64,000 nt of DNA, taken from assembly GCF_014534655.1 (NCBI RefSeq), contig NZ_JACVVD010000009.1, positions 62,001 through 126,000 on the forward strand. The letters are read 5' to 3'. The position numbers were made by a program, and so were the translations under genes. How positions within the stretch are numbered: position 1 is the first letter of the stretch; each line of letters opens with the position of its first letter. Under the pieces are notes generated by a model that worked only from the letters and a program-made list of their open reading frames with translations, was not told the origin of the DNA and did not search any database. This document shows, in pieces, positions 8,745 to 19,743 of the stretch. The stretch is from Paenibacillus sedimenti. Its GTDB lineage: Bacteria; Bacillota; Bacilli; Paenibacillales; NBRC-103111.

Positions 8745-9961
8745 TGCGCGCTCTGCTCTTTCTTCAAATACGGTTTCGTTCTCATGCCAGTCCGCCTAAC
8801 GTATGCTTGTACCTGAACTTCGATTTTGCTTTCCGCAAACATGGTAGGCCAATCTTTCTCCATTTTGCTCCATCCTTTAGGATAGGTTCGTTTCACGGCA
8901 TCACCAAAACCGAATATATCAATCTTCTTGGATTGCGCGGCTTTTATCGATTCCATGACTTCCTTTTTCGTCTCATCCGCCCATTGATTCTGCAGCTTCA
9001 CGATTTCTTCCCTTTTGCTTAAGTCAACAGGGCAATGTACCTCGGTCACATTTCCTTCTTCCCGTATGGCGATATGGAACACGGGATTATCGTTTTCCAT
9101 ACGTACTTTGATCTGCGTGTTGGACCGAATCAGCTCGATGGAGGTTCCTTCCTTTTTATCTTCGCAAGGAATGTTTACTACAGTGCTTTTCATTTTGTTC
9201 AAGATCCATAGGACCCCCCGTGCCTTGTCTCCATCCAACCAGTGGACCAGCTTTCCTTGCTCAAAAAGAGCAACCCCCCTGATCACTAAATAAGAAGGCA
9301 ATTTCGTTTTTTCCAAATTGGATTTGGATCCCCCTATTTTGGGATCTTCGGTGATGAGCACGCCGCTAATAGCCGGTTCACCCGGCCCGGACAACGCTTT
9401 TATGACATCCTTTACTTCAGCATTGACGGTCTGCGCCCATACTCTTGTTGTGATTTCCATTCTTTTCGATATCCCTTTGGCAGTTGTGCTTTCCAGCGGC
9501 AAGATCATTTTTAAAACCGATTCGGCATCGGTTTCGCGGGAAATGATGATTGGAGAATTAAGGCGGAATTCGTGAGATCTTTCAATCACATCGAACAAAT
9601 CCTGGATTCCTTCCTTTGCTAAAGACTCGCTTATAACGATCAATTGAATATGAGCAAAAAATAGCTGCCTCGATACTTTCTGTGATGTTTTCCGCAGAGC
9701 ACTGAACACGGTGTGGCCGGTATCCGAATAGACCGTAACCGGCATGGCCCCCCTTCCTCCTCCGCTTCGCGATCCCATGGATATGGCACCTGGATTTACA
9801 ATTTGGAAGGACACCCGGTATTGGTTCGTTTCCGGCATTTTGTCGATTCCCATACCTACCACAATCCCCATATCACTTAATTCCCTGCTATTCCAGCAAC
9901 CCGCCAACAGGAGCGACAGGCACAATAGCAGGAAGATGGAAGAAAATTTCGTTGCTCTCAT
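8741..9961 (-). CDS. spore germination receptor C subunit, Ger(x)C family lipoprotein
   Basis: The 406-residue protein is the lipoprotein subunit of a nutrient germinant receptor in the spore inner membrane. The signal sequence ends in the lipobox LLAGC (Cys at about residue 22) followed by WNSRELSDMGIVVGMGIDK, a near-invariant start of mature GerC proteins. The Ger(x)C C-terminal domain follows. Its ATG overlaps the stop of the A-subunit gene (ATGA, 9958-9961), so the two are translationally coupled. It is the last gene of a B-A-C operon. The germinant cannot be predicted. Confidence 0.93.
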   Translation of the reverse strand: MRATKFSSIFLLLCLSLLLAGCWNSRELSDMGIVVGMGIDKMPETNQYRVSFQIVNPGAISMGSRSGGGRGAMPVTVYSDTGHTVFSALRKTSQKVSRQLFFAHIQLIVISESLAKEGIQDLFDVIERSHEFRLNSPIIISRETDAESVLKMILPLESTTAKGISKRMEITTRVWAQTVNAEVKDVIKALSGPGEPAISGVLITEDPKIGGSKSNLEKTKLPSYLVIRGVALFEQGKLVHWLDGDKARGVLWILNKMKSTVVNIPCEDKKEGTSIELIRSNTQIKVRMENDNPVFHIAIREEGNVTEVHCPVDLSKREEIVKLQNQWADETKKEVMESIKAAQSKKIDIFGFGDAVKRTYPKGWSKMEKDWPTMFAESKIEVQVQAYVRRTGMRTKPYLKKEQSAH

Positions 9962-11574
9962 GGCGATTTCCTTCCGGTTTGAATGTTTTGAGCAGCTGCG
10001 TGCCCTTCGGATTCACCCATTCGCATAGTATTTTTTTGACTGATCAAACGCGGGCGTGAGAAAAGGTTCTTGATAGGGAAACGAATCAAGATATCCTTGT
10101 GATCTTCGGAAATCAACGGGGCCAAAGGGGCCATGTAAGGAATCCCGAAAGAACGCAACCCGCACAAATGCCCGATTGCGATAATGCTTACGATCGCAAC
10201 GCCGTAAAAACCGAGGATTGCGGCGGAAATCATCATCGTAAATCGAAGCAATCGGGCAGACAACGCCATTCCGTAAGCCGGGGTCGAAAAGCTGGAAATC
10301 CCCGTGATCGATACTACAATAACCATCGCAGATGATATGATGCCCGCTTCTACCGCGGCTTGTCCCAGAACTAGAGCGCCCACAATGGAAACCGCTTGGC
10401 CGATGGCCCGCGGCATGCGAATGCCGGCCTCCCTTAAAATTTCAAATGCCACTTCCATGATCAAAGCCTCGACAAGGGCCGGGAACGGTACGGTATCTCT
10501 CTGTGCGGCCAAGCTGATCAATAGCTGCGTCGGGATCATTTCTTGATGAAACGTAATGGCGGCTATGTAGATGGAGGGGCCGAATATCGAAATGAGAAAC
10601 GCCGCATATCTTAACAGGCGGATTGCGCTGGCAATAATATATTGCTGATAATAATCTTCCGTTGCCTGAAAAAACATAAAAAACGTAGCCGGAGCGAGCA
10701 GGACAAAAGGAGTACCGTCCACAAAAATGGCAATTCGTCCTTCCAACAGATTACCCGCAACCGAGTCCGGACGCTCCGTATTATACATAGTTGGAAAAGG
10801 GGTGTTAATGTTGTCCTCGATCAACTGCTCGATGTAGCCGGATTCCAGAATCGAATCGAACTCAATATCGCTCAGCCTTTTCATGATTTCCTGCACAATC
10901 TTGTCGTTTGCCAACCCATTGATATACATAACGGCAACATCGGTTTGGGTCACGCGGCCGACCTGCATGGTCGTAAGCCGCAGGTGAGAGCTTCTGATTC
11001 TTCGGCGGACAAGAGCGACATTCGTCCCGATCGATTCGGTAAATCCATCCTTGGGACCGCGAATGACCACCTGGGCGGACGGCTCCTCTACGCCTCTCAT
11101 CTCCCCTCCTCTCGTGCCGCAAACCAATGCTTCCGTACAACCATCCACGAAGATGACCGTATCTCCGGACAGAATGGACAAGATGACCCCGTCCCAATCT
11201 TTCTTGATTTCGATTTCTCCGATCATCAAGGCATTCGTTTTGATGAAATTGAACAGAGGTTTGTCCGCCGTCGTGTCTTGAGTTGACCTATCGTCCATAT
11301 CGATTAATAAGGCATGAAGAATAAACTCATTGACCATGTTCTTATCGGTAATTCCGTCGGTAAATACCGCGGCGACCTGCGTACGAGAGCTTCCAACCTC
11401 GAATTGGCGAATCGTAATATCGGGGCTCGTACCAAGCAGCAACAGGAGATGCTGAAGATTATCCGCTAAACTTGGCTGAAGGGGAAGTTTTCCTGTTAAG
11501 GGATGGCCGCCTTCAGCACCTGTTTTTCCGGAGAATACTCTCCCTTTGCTTCGATATTTGTTCCAAGGAAACAT
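9958..11574 (-). CDS. spore germination receptor A subunit, GerKA-like
   Basis: The 538-residue product matches the GerA/GerKA family. A soluble N-terminal region (about 1-280, including FVDGCTEALVCGTRGG and VVIRGPKDGFTESIGTNVAL) is followed by a membrane domain with about five spans. IRSSHLRLTTMQVGRVTQTDVA and LGFYGVAIVSIIAIGHLC are characteristic. I chose the ATG at 11574 because GGTGG lies five bases upstream and the length then agrees with GerKA (about 544). The frame is open up to 11646 but has no ribosome binding site there and would overlap the preceding gene. It sits between the B and C subunit genes. Confidence 0.93.
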   Translation of the reverse strand: MFPWNKYRSKGRVFSGKTGAEGGHPLTGKLPLQPSLADNLQHLLLLLGTSPDITIRQFEVGSSRTQVAAVFTDGITDKNMVNEFILHALLIDMDDRSTQDTTADKPLFNFIKTNALMIGEIEIKKDWDGVILSILSGDTVIFVDGCTEALVCGTRGGEMRGVEEPSAQVVIRGPKDGFTESIGTNVALVRRRIRSSHLRLTTMQVGRVTQTDVAVMYINGLANDKIVQEIMKRLSDIEFDSILESGYIEQLIEDNINTPFPTMYNTERPDSVAGNLLEGRIAIFVDGTPFVLLAPATFFMFFQATEDYYQQYIIASAIRLLRYAAFLISIFGPSIYIAAITFHQEMIPTQLLISLAAQRDTVPFPALVEALIMEVAFEILREAGIRMPRAIGQAVSIVGALVLGQAAVEAGIISSAMVIVVSITGISSFSTPAYGMALSARLLRFTMMISAAILGFYGVAIVSIIAIGHLCGLRSFGIPYMAPLAPLISEDHKDILIRFPIKNLFSRPRLISQKNTMRMGESEGHAAAQNIQTGRKSP

Positions 11575-11606
11575 CAATTCCACCCTTTTCTTGTTATCAG
11601 CACCGG

Positions 11607-12728
11607 TTAATTCGCAGGATAAAGGTTCAAGCGCTTGCGTATCCAATGAATAATAATAGCGAGTACCGGGATAACAACACTTAAGCTCGGTAAGATAATC
11701 TCCAAACCCACTTGACCTTCCTCGTTATGCTCCGGAAAACTCCATGCCGACATGATCGAGAGAAAAAGAACGACGATCCCTACCGGATAGGCCAGCTTCC
11801 GCTGCTCCGCTATTTTGAAAATATCGGATACCAGTGCCATTACGGCATAACAATAAACCGACATTTTGAAAAAAACGCCGATAATCAACGTTAGCATTAC
11901 AATAGCGTCCAAACGCTGCAGGAACTCCCCGATTCTTACGATGCTGATCGTCGTAAAAAGAGGAAATGTGGTACGGGAGTATATCTCGTCACCTAGTACG
12001 GCGACATCCATGGCATGTGTCATGCTTAATATGGCGGCGCTGATGATAATAGCCGTCAAACCGATTTTTCGAGCCGAGTGCACATTGTTCAAGTGCGGAA
12101 GTATGGTAGTGAAACAGATCAGCTCGGAAAAAGGAAAAGTAAAAATATACGGGTAGGCCGATCGCAGAATGCTCGTCCATCCTTCACCTGTCAACGGAAG
12201 CAGGTTCCGCGGTTCGAACACCCCTGACAGGAGGATCGTGAGGGTGGCTATAGAAGCTAATGTCAGAATGATAATAATGTAAATTTCGGCCAAACGAAAG
12301 AACACTTCGATACCTTTATGCAGGATATAAATGACTGCCGCGATCATGACGGCGTGGACCACTAGACTTGGCGTACGGTCATAGGATGCCGAAATCAGCA
12401 GATCCCCACCTTCACGCAAAATTCGGGCGGCATTATAAACGAAATAATTGATGTAGATCAAACTAAACAGCGAGCCAATATAATTGCCGAAAATGACACG
12501 TAAATATCCGCTCAGGATTAGATCGGGATACTGCCGCAACAAGTAGTCATATAACAGATACAGTAAAATACCTGCCGGCATCGCAATCAGGATAGCCAGC
12601 CAGACGCCTTGCCCCACCCGAAACCCGATGGGAACAACCAAGGCGGTACCGAAAGCTTCGAATAATAAGAGCATGGCAAACAACTGATTCGGGTTGATGA
12701 CTGTTTTTCCCGACATTTCATCCCACAT
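11607..12728 (-). CDS. spore germination receptor B subunit, GerKB-like permease
   Basis: The 373-residue integral membrane protein belongs to the GerAB/GerKB family of the amino acid-polyamine-organocation superfamily, which is thought to bind the germinant. Ten or so hydrophobic segments are visible, starting with QLFAMLLLFEAFGTALVVPI. The segment FPFSELICFTTILPHLN is typical of the family. The start at 12728 has an AGAGG box seven bases upstream; an ATG four codons later is an alternative. The order B-A-C differs from the A-B-C order of gerA but is common for extra receptors in Bacillales. Confidence 0.92.
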   Translation of the reverse strand: MWDEMSGKTVINPNQLFAMLLLFEAFGTALVVPIGFRVGQGVWLAILIAMPAGILLYLLYDYLLRQYPDLILSGYLRVIFGNYIGSLFSLIYINYFVYNAARILREGGDLLISASYDRTPSLVVHAVMIAAVIYILHKGIEVFFRLAEIYIIIILTLASIATLTILLSGVFEPRNLLPLTGEGWTSILRSAYPYIFTFPFSELICFTTILPHLNNVHSARKIGLTAIIISAAILSMTHAMDVAVLGDEIYSRTTFPLFTTISIVRIGEFLQRLDAIVMLTLIIGVFFKMSVYCYAVMALVSDIFKIAEQRKLAYPVGIVVLFLSIMSAWSFPEHNEEGQVGLEIILPSLSVVIPVLAIIIHWIRKRLNLYPAN

Positions 12729-12760
12729 CCTTTTGCCTCTATGGCTCTTCCTCTAAAAGA

Positions 12761-12798
12761 CATATTATATTTTTCCAATTAATCCTGTTTTTATGAAT
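12761..12798 (-). promoter_or_regulatory. possible forespore-type promoter of the germination operon
   Basis: Upstream of the B-subunit gene the minus strand reads TTCATAA, about 18 bases, then AATATAATA. This loosely resembles the sigma-G pattern expected for ger operons. The match is weak, and the site is proposed mainly from position. Confidence 0.3.
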
Positions 12799-12903
12799 TG
12801 CTGAAAATCGAAACATACCCCAATGGTCGGCTCTAAACAGGCTCGCGGTAATCGGTACATATTCTTGACATCGATCAGTGACAAGAATTTGTTCCGAAAA
12901 ATA

Positions 12904-12930
12904 AAAAAGCCGCCGGAATGTCCAGCGCTT
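12904..12930 (-). terminator. terminator after the HMA-domain gene
   Basis: On the minus strand AGCGCTGG pairs with CCGGCGGCT (one bulge and one G-U pair) and is followed by six T residues, 15 bp past the stop of the HMA-domain gene. Confidence 0.6.
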
Positions 12931-12944
12931 TCTTATCCGTATGT

Positions 12945-13145
12945 TTACACTACCTTATAACCTTGTTCCTCGATGGCATCCTTAATATTGTTCATGGAAA
13001 GCTGACGTTCGTCGTACTGGACAGTTACAGTTTGTACCCCGAGATCAACATGTCCTTCGGCACCGATATTCCTTAACGCTCCCTCCACAGAATTCACACA
13101 ATGCTCGCCGGTCATACCTGCGACTTTCAATGTGGCCTGGCTCAT
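12945..13145 (-). CDS. CopZ-like heavy-metal-associated domain protein lacking the first cysteine
   Basis: The 66-residue protein has the full ferredoxin-like HMA fold pattern of CopZ-type copper chaperones: LKVAGM, then CVNSVEGALRNI, GVQTVTVQYDE, and the closing AIEEQGYKVV. In the family, metal is held by GMTCxxC. Here the sequence is GMTGEHC, so the first cysteine is glycine (codon GGC, one base from TGC). With only one thiol, normal Cu(I) binding and transfer would be impaired. No CopA ATPase or CsoR regulator gene is nearby. A GGAGCG box eight to ten bases upstream and a terminator show it is an intact transcription unit. A sequencing error is the alternative explanation. Confidence 0.8.
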   Translation of the reverse strand: MSQATLKVAGMTGEHCVNSVEGALRNIGAEGHVDLGVQTVTVQYDERQLSMNNIKDAIEEQGYKVV

Positions 13146-13328
13146 ACTCTTCTCGCTCCTTTACTGACTTATTTTTCCATCATTTATTATATTTTCTTTA
13201 TATGCGACAGTTCATTCATTCTAATGCCAAATTCAACAAACGTTTTTATTAACCCAAGCGTTATGTCAGGCTTATATTTGCAAAATCAGTTTTCCGACCG
13301 TATTTTGAATGACTCCCACCTGCAATCT

Positions 13329-14219
13329 CTACGTGTCAGTTTGTTTGGATATCGCCCCAAAATATTCTACAACTACCTCTCGGAATTCCATAGCAGCCCG
13401 CGAAATGTACCGACTTCTGTGCCATAATAAAGCAATCTCACGTACCAATTCGTGTTCCTCTACTTGGAGATATTGGATATGTTCCCGTGAATTCATTGCC
13501 GTACTTGGTATGAAGGCAATGCCAATTCCGGCTTCCACAAGAGCGCTTAGTCTGGTAGGCTCATTTCCCTCATACACATATTTAGGTTCAAATCCAGCCG
13601 ATTTGCATACGGAGTCTACTAAATCGCGAGTACGATAGCCTCTCTTTACACCGACAAACCATTCATCCTTAAGCTCTGTCAAGGGTACGCTGCTTCGGTC
13701 TGCCAGCCGATGCCCCTTTGGAACAGCTACAAGGATGGGGTCGATGAACACGGTTTGACATTCAATGTCATCCCCTTGTATTGGAGGCGAGGACAAGCAG
13801 AAATCGACCTCTCCTCGATGCAGAAGCATAACCATTTCCTGCGTGGTCAGCATTTGCACATGAAATTGGATATGGGGATGCCTTTTCCGAAACTCTCGAA
13901 GGATATTTGGCAACGTACTTGCATTGGTCACCGCCAATTCGATTGTGCCATGTTCCGGGCTGGACAAATCACTAATCTCCTGCTTTCCCTGTTCCAATTC
14001 AAACAAAGCCCTTTCCGCACGGCGAAGGAACCTGCTTCCGAACTCATTCAATCGCAGCTTCCTCCCTGTTCGATCGAATAGAGGGACCCCTAGATCCTCC
14101 TCCAGTCGTTGAATCGTTTTGCTTAGCGACGATTGAGTAACGTGCAGACTTCGTGCAGCTTCGGTCACATGTTCCAATCGAGCTACCGCGAGAAAATATT
14201 GCAATTGAAGAAGTTCCAT
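13329..14219 (-). CDS. LysR family transcriptional regulator
   Basis: The 296-residue regulator starts with a standard LysR winged helix: LQYFLAVARLEHVTEAARSL, then HVTQSSLSKTIQRLEEDLGV and PLFDRTGRKLRLNEFGSRF. The remaining two-lobed substrate-binding domain (about residues 90-290) would bind a small co-inducer. The ATG at 14219 has GGAGGG eight bases upstream and that box lies inside the longer alternative frame, so the longer start is unlikely. LysR regulators often control a divergent neighbour, but here the upstream gene points the same way. The target is therefore unknown. Confidence 0.92.
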   Translation of the reverse strand: MELLQLQYFLAVARLEHVTEAARSLHVTQSSLSKTIQRLEEDLGVPLFDRTGRKLRLNEFGSRFLRRAERALFELEQGKQEISDLSSPEHGTIELAVTNASTLPNILREFRKRHPHIQFHVQMLTTQEMVMLLHRGEVDFCLSSPPIQGDDIECQTVFIDPILVAVPKGHRLADRSSVPLTELKDEWFVGVKRGYRTRDLVDSVCKSAGFEPKYVYEGNEPTRLSALVEAGIGIAFIPSTAMNSREHIQYLQVEEHELVREIALLWHRSRYISRAAMEFREVVVEYFGAISKQTDT

Positions 14220-14329
14220 TTCGTACCCTCCATTCATTCCCTCATGTCAATGAAATGATAACATAAAATGCGTTGGAATAAATATTCGATTTTCAAGTGC
14301 GATGACATCAATAATGCGATTCGTTCATA

Positions 14330-14363
14330 AAAAAAAAAGGAGCCACGCAGAATGCGGGCTCTC
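14330..14363 (-). terminator. terminator of the InhA protease gene
   Basis: GAGCC/GGCTC and an inner GCA/TGC pairing form a stem at 14340-14362. It is followed on the minus strand by about ten T residues, 16 bp after the protease stop codon. Confidence 0.85.
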
Positions 14364-14378
14364 GTTAACTAAATATCC

Positions 14379-16739
14379 TTACTTATGAATCCAAACTAAT
14401 CCGGCGGAATTGTCTTTAGCCTCACCGACAACTCGAAACTTCAATCCAAAATTCGGTACAAGACGTCCGGCGTCCGGAATTAATGCATTCATATAGCTCT
14501 TGGTATCGGAAAATTCTTCTACACCATGCATGGATTTATAATTATACTCGCCTCTAGTTGGGTTGTTGATATACCACGAAGGCGTTTTGTCCAAGGAGAA
14601 AGCTGCATCTGCAACTTGATAACGTGTCGTTTGCGCGACGGAATCCTGTCCATCTAATTTGAATATTAAAGCATCAGAATGTGAATCTACGACGCCAAGG
14701 AATCCTTGACCTGGATGGATACCGACCCAGTTGTCCAGATAACTGTCATCTGCATACCAAACCACAAGTCCGGTATTATATTTGACACCACGGCTGTAGG
14801 CAAGAGCTTTATCGGCTCCAGCGTAGTTTCTCCATTCCAAATAGTAATAGTGCTTCTTAAATTCCATACCATTCGATACAATAAAGCCGTCCAAGTTAAA
14901 ACCGGAAGCGCCTTCGGCATCGTCTAAGAATACGACTTGACCATTTACGGTTAATTTCGCATTATCCATTGCAAAACCATCTAAGGCTAGCCCACCATCC
15001 GTGACGTAGTCAAATTGGAGGGTAACTTTTTTGCCGGCGAATTGGCTTAAATCATAGGACTTGTCCACCCAAGCTCCGTTTGTAGATTCCGCTCGTGCGT
15101 CGCCGTTCGTATCATTATCACCAATGATATCGAGGGTAACTTGTTCATTGTACGTTGATGCTGTAACAGTTAAGTAGTCATAGTCAAACTCTATATCATA
15201 TAAAGTTTTAAAATCAAATGTAGCAGTTTGTGCTTGGGTTAAATCAAACTCAGGAGTTGAGAGTGTGTTATGAAGGTTATCGCCTTTCGTACTGTAATAA
15301 TAGCGTGCACCGAATGCGGGCGGAATTCCTTGAACGGCTTTATCCGGCAAATTGACTTTAACAATGCCTGGGTTTTTCGACTTCGTTACACTTTGATCAA
15401 TGATGGCAGATATACCTGATTCCGTAATGTCAGCTGCATCTATTTCACTTATATTTGCCCAGTTTCCACCCATTGTTTTCTGGAAAAATTCTTTATTTTG
15501 CGGTGAAAAAGAGCTAGGTGCCGTGCCGGCAATTTTACCGTTCCAACTGCCGCCGCTCATGATGGACCAAGAAGCAACGGGCTCACCTTGTCCGGTATAC
15601 TGAGTATCGTACTCATCCGGCAGTCCTAAGTCATGACCGAATTCATGAGCAAAGACTCCTACTGCACCATCTTCAGGCTGAATGGTATAGTCATAAGCAG
15701 CCATACGGCCACCCCAATAGTCAACTTGAGCCGTTGTGCCAGCTATAGGATATACACCATTTAAAGTCCAACGGTGAGACCAAATGGCATTATCGCCTAA
15801 TTGTCCGCCGCCAGCTTCTTGACCCGTACCCGCATGAATAATCATTAGATGATCAACCAGACCATCGGGTTCGTTTTGATCGCCATCCCCATCCAAATCA
15901 TATAAATCAAACTTGTCATAATCAGCCAGATTAAGGCCGGTTGCTACTGCCGCATTTAGGGCATCTTTCACTAGATCACGAGGCCCTTTAGGGCTTAAAT
16001 TATCATGACCGCCGGCAGGGTTATCATCTCCGTATTGAGCAGCTTGACCAGGAACGGTTAACCAATCGGATACGTATCCATCTACGGTATAACTGCCGCC
16101 GGATTGCTCTTCATAATACTGTTTGAAGGTTTGGATCTTAGAGCCATCGAATAAGGTGAAATCTGTATCTCCAAACATCAGCTTCTGATAATGATCACGG
16201 TTGAAATCATTTGCGTACATGTAACCAGGTTCTTGTATGACGTTGTTATGCTTAAAGTCAGAGAATTCAGTCAAAAGAACAAGTACTTTATCTTCACGAA
16301 CAGGACCGTTGTATGTATCTTGTTTGGCCGATGGTACGGGGGTGCCATTTGGATTTCCTTTTTTATAGTTCTCCTGGCCTTTGTTCATCTGAGATAAAAG
16401 CTTAACTTTTTGCTTCGCTATAAACGCCTTCGACTTTTTATCCATCTCATCATGACTATTATTTTCTTTTGATTTAACACTTTTATTATTTTTAGCTGCT
16501 ATGTAAGATTTAACTGCTTGGGCTATTTGTTCAGGTGTTGCACTCTTGCTTAATAGTCCTCTGTCCATCAATCCTTTTGCCAAACGCTCATCGTTTACAA
16601 TATTCAAATCTACCGGCGGTGCTTCAAGTGCCTCTGAGTAGTCGGATCCTGATGCGAATGCAGATGATGTTGTGAAAAGTCCTGCTGTTAAACTCGTTGC
16701 TAGTAAAAATCTAGTGATTTTCAAGGTGCTTTTTTTCAA
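14379..16739 (-). CDS. inhA: immune inhibitor A-type M6 metallopeptidase
   Basis: This secreted zinc protease of 786 residues resembles Bacillus InhA in length and layout. A signal peptide ([20 protein letters not shown], cleaved after AFA near residue 29) is followed by a propeptide-like region to about residue 120. The M6 catalytic domain carries [14 protein letters not shown] near residue 365, giving the HExxH zinc site and a downstream acidic ligand, and the [11 protein letters not shown]et-turn. The C-terminal half contains a MAM/concanavalin-like beta-sandwich (about 545-650). The start codon is TTG, with AGGAGG seven bases upstream; no ATG is available. InhA proteins degrade host proteins and, in Bacillus, modify the cell surface. 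It is monocistronic. Confidence 0.93.
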   Translation of the reverse strand: MKKSTLKITRFLLATSLTAGLFTTSSAFASGSDYSEALEAPPVDLNIVNDERLAKGLMDRGLLSKSATPEQIAQAVKSYIAAKNNKSVKSKENNSHDEMDKKSKAFIAKQKVKLLSQMNKGQENYKKGNPNGTPVPSAKQDTYNGPVREDKVLVLLTEFSDFKHNNVIQEPGYMYANDFNRDHYQKLMFGDTDFTLFDGSKIQTFKQYYEEQSGGSYTVDGYVSDWLTVPGQAAQYGDDNPAGGHDNLSPKGPRDLVKDALNAAVATGLNLADYDKFDLYDLDGDGDQNEPDGLVDHLMIIHAGTGQEAGGGQLGDNAIWSHRWTLNGVYPIAGTTAQVDYWGGRMAAYDYTIQPEDGAVGVFAHEFGHDLGLPDEYDTQYTGQGEPVASWSIMSGGSWNGKIAGTAPSSFSPQNKEFFQKTMGGNWANISEIDAADITESGISAIIDQSVTKSKNPGIVKVNLPDKAVQGIPPAFGARYYYSTKGDNLHNTLSTPEFDLTQAQTATFDFKTLYDIEFDYDYLTVTASTYNEQVTLDIIGDNDTNGDARAESTNGAWVDKSYDLSQFAGKKVTLQFDYVTDGGLALDGFAMDNAKLTVNGQVVFLDDAEGASGFNLDGFIVSNGMEFKKHYYYLEWRNYAGADKALAYSRGVKYNTGLVVWYADDSYLDNWVGIHPGQGFLGVVDSHSDALIFKLDGQDSVAQTTRYQVADAAFSLDKTPSWYINNPTRGEYNYKSMHGVEEFSDTKSYMNALIPDAGRLVPNFGLKFRVVGEAKDNSAGLVWIHK

Positions 16740-17087
16740 TATGAAACCTCCTACATAATAGAGTATGAAACCAACCCATACATTTAACCAATGGTATATT
16801 AAAATTAAATAATAGTTTGACTATTCTAGTAAGTGCATTTAGTCCTGTGTATTTTGACCCAGATATTTCCTGTTTCGACTGTTTTCTTGATTTTTCGGAA
16901 TATTTGTACGACAACAACCGGGGGCTGGTCGTTAATGCAGTATTTTACATACTTACAAGAACATGAAGGGTGTTTGTCCCCATCTGTTTATGGGGACAAA
17001 CACCCTTCATGATTTTAATTCAGAAACATCCCAACGGAGTTCTGAGGTCAATGGCGCTCTCAATCAGTTTATATTCACTTCTTCATC
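16740..17087. other. intergenic region with a long hairpin
   Basis: These 348 bp hold the 5' leader and promoter area of the InhA gene and, at 16962-17011, a large perfect inverted repeat listed separately. No open frame here has a ribosome binding site. Confidence 0.5.
16962..17011. repeat. 21-bp perfect inverted repeat
   Basis: Arms at 16962-16982 and 16991-17011 are exactly complementary, with an 8-base loop (TCTGTTTA). The core is TGTTTGTCCCC/GGGGACAAACA. It sits about 76 bp past the stop of the ArsR-type gene, so it may terminate that transcript, but no strong U-tract follows on either strand. A small non-coding mobile element is the alternative. Confidence 0.75.
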
Positions 17088-17990
17088 TCAATCATAATAG
17101 CTTCTGATTACAATATCCTGATCATAATTACCAAACCCTTTGCCAAAAAGCGTTAACCCGCCTCGTCCCCGTTCTACATCCTCCGCGCTTATTCGGAGCG
17201 TCCAGTTTTTCGCGTACGCTTGCACATCATAGATTCGCACGTCTGAAATCCGCTGCCCGTCGATGAATGTACCACTCGCGTTTACCCTTAGAACTTTCAT
17301 TAATCCGTATTGATTAACGTCCGTATGCCACCAATCCGGGGTCAGCCTGCCTCTTGTTTCGCCAAAATCGCCTGGGCTTGTCCATACTCCCAGCAGCTGG
17401 TCATTGAGAGAAAAACGTATATCAGATGGCCAATTCTCATTCACATGAGGAGCTTCGGAGCCAATTTCCATCGAGATTTCAATTTCACTCAGAATTTGAT
17501 CCTTAAACAAATAATTAGGTACTTTATACTCAACGAAGCCTCTTGCAAACCAGAGAATGCCGGCATTAACCCTTTCCGGATCCATAAAATAGATCGGATT
17601 ATCATAATGCCCGATCACACGATCCGTCGTGGCGATTCCACATGTCGGCCATACCTCATAATCCGTATAGTGACCGACTGGCACGGACACCTCTTTGAAG
17701 TTGTTCGTTGCCTTTTTATCAGGTGACAGCTTAATTTGCAGATATTCCGTGTTTATGAAGCAATACTTATAGGTCCCTCCGTTAACCCGCTTCATTTTAC
17801 TGCCAACCAGCCCCGCTTGCTGGAGCTTACTGACATGGCTGCTGACAATCGCGCTGCTGAGAAACAGCTCGGACGCTAACTCTTTTATATGCATCTCCTT
17901 CACGAATAGTTTATCTATGATTTGCAGCCGAACCTCGCTCGCCAATGCCTCAAAAACCTGAAGTGAAGCAGAATCTGTCCTTAGATACAT
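17088..17990 (-). CDS. ArsR-type transcriptional regulator with a C-terminal sensor-like domain
   Basis: The 300-residue protein has an N-terminal winged helix of the ArsR type (about 8-75): FEALASEVRLQIIDKL, then HIKELASELFLSSAIVSSHV and the wing VNGGTYKYCF. Family members that stop there are about 100 residues, so some 200 residues remain. This C-terminal part is rich in aromatic residues and beta-prone stretches (YEVWPTCGIATTD, GILWFARGFVEY, WPSDIRFSLNDQLLGVW, TPDWWHTDVNQYG) and looks like a jelly-roll-type ligand domain. No ArsR metal-binding cysteine motif is visible. The gene diverges from the GH51 arabinofuranosidase gene with 148 bp between them, so it probably controls that gene in response to a sugar. 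Confidence 0.8.
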   Translation of the reverse strand: MYLRTDSASLQVFEALASEVRLQIIDKLFVKEMHIKELASELFLSSAIVSSHVSKLQQAGLVGSKMKRVNGGTYKYCFINTEYLQIKLSPDKKATNNFKEVSVPVGHYTDYEVWPTCGIATTDRVIGHYDNPIYFMDPERVNAGILWFARGFVEYKVPNYLFKDQILSEIEISMEIGSEAPHVNENWPSDIRFSLNDQLLGVWTSPGDFGETRGRLTPDWWHTDVNQYGLMKVLRVNASGTFIDGQRISDVRIYDVQAYAKNWTLRISAEDVERGRGGLTLFGKGFGNYDQDIVIRSYYD

Positions 17991-18087
17991 GTAACCACCC
18001 TTAGAATTAGCATTTTAGTGAATCCTAAATCTTATTATTGTAACTTAAATTACATTATGATACATATTAGATGAGATATCAATAATA

Positions 18088-18113
18088 TTGAATTCATCAT
18101 TTAACTAATTCAA
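18088..18113. promoter_or_regulatory. candidate operator between the regulator and arabinofuranosidase genes
   Basis: TTGAATT (18088-18094) and AATTCAA (18107-18113) form an inverted repeat with a 12-base spacer. It lies in the divergent intergenic region, 25 bp ahead of the arabinofuranosidase start. Its symmetry and place suit the dimeric winged-helix regulator, but the AT-rich sequence makes chance pairing possible. Confidence 0.35.
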
Positions 18114-18132
18114 CAATAACTTAGGAGGATAA

Positions 18133-19647
<1,515 letters not shown>

Positions 19648-19650
19648 AAT

Positions 19651-19712
19651 TTAAAAAAAAACGGAGCGTCAGCGCCCAGGCATAGAAAATTGCCTGAGTG
19701 CTGACGCTCCGT
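19651..19712 (-). terminator. large bidirectional terminator hairpin
   Basis: A 22-bp stem with one three-base internal mismatch (ACGGAGCGTCAGC pairing with GCTGACGCTCCGT, inner CAGGCA/TGCCTG) lies at 19661-19712. A nine-base A-tract at its left is a U-tract on the minus strand. It separates the convergent abfA and hypothetical genes. Confidence 0.85.
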
Positions 19713-19743
19713 TATAAAGATTAGTTAATCTCATCCCTCTCAA

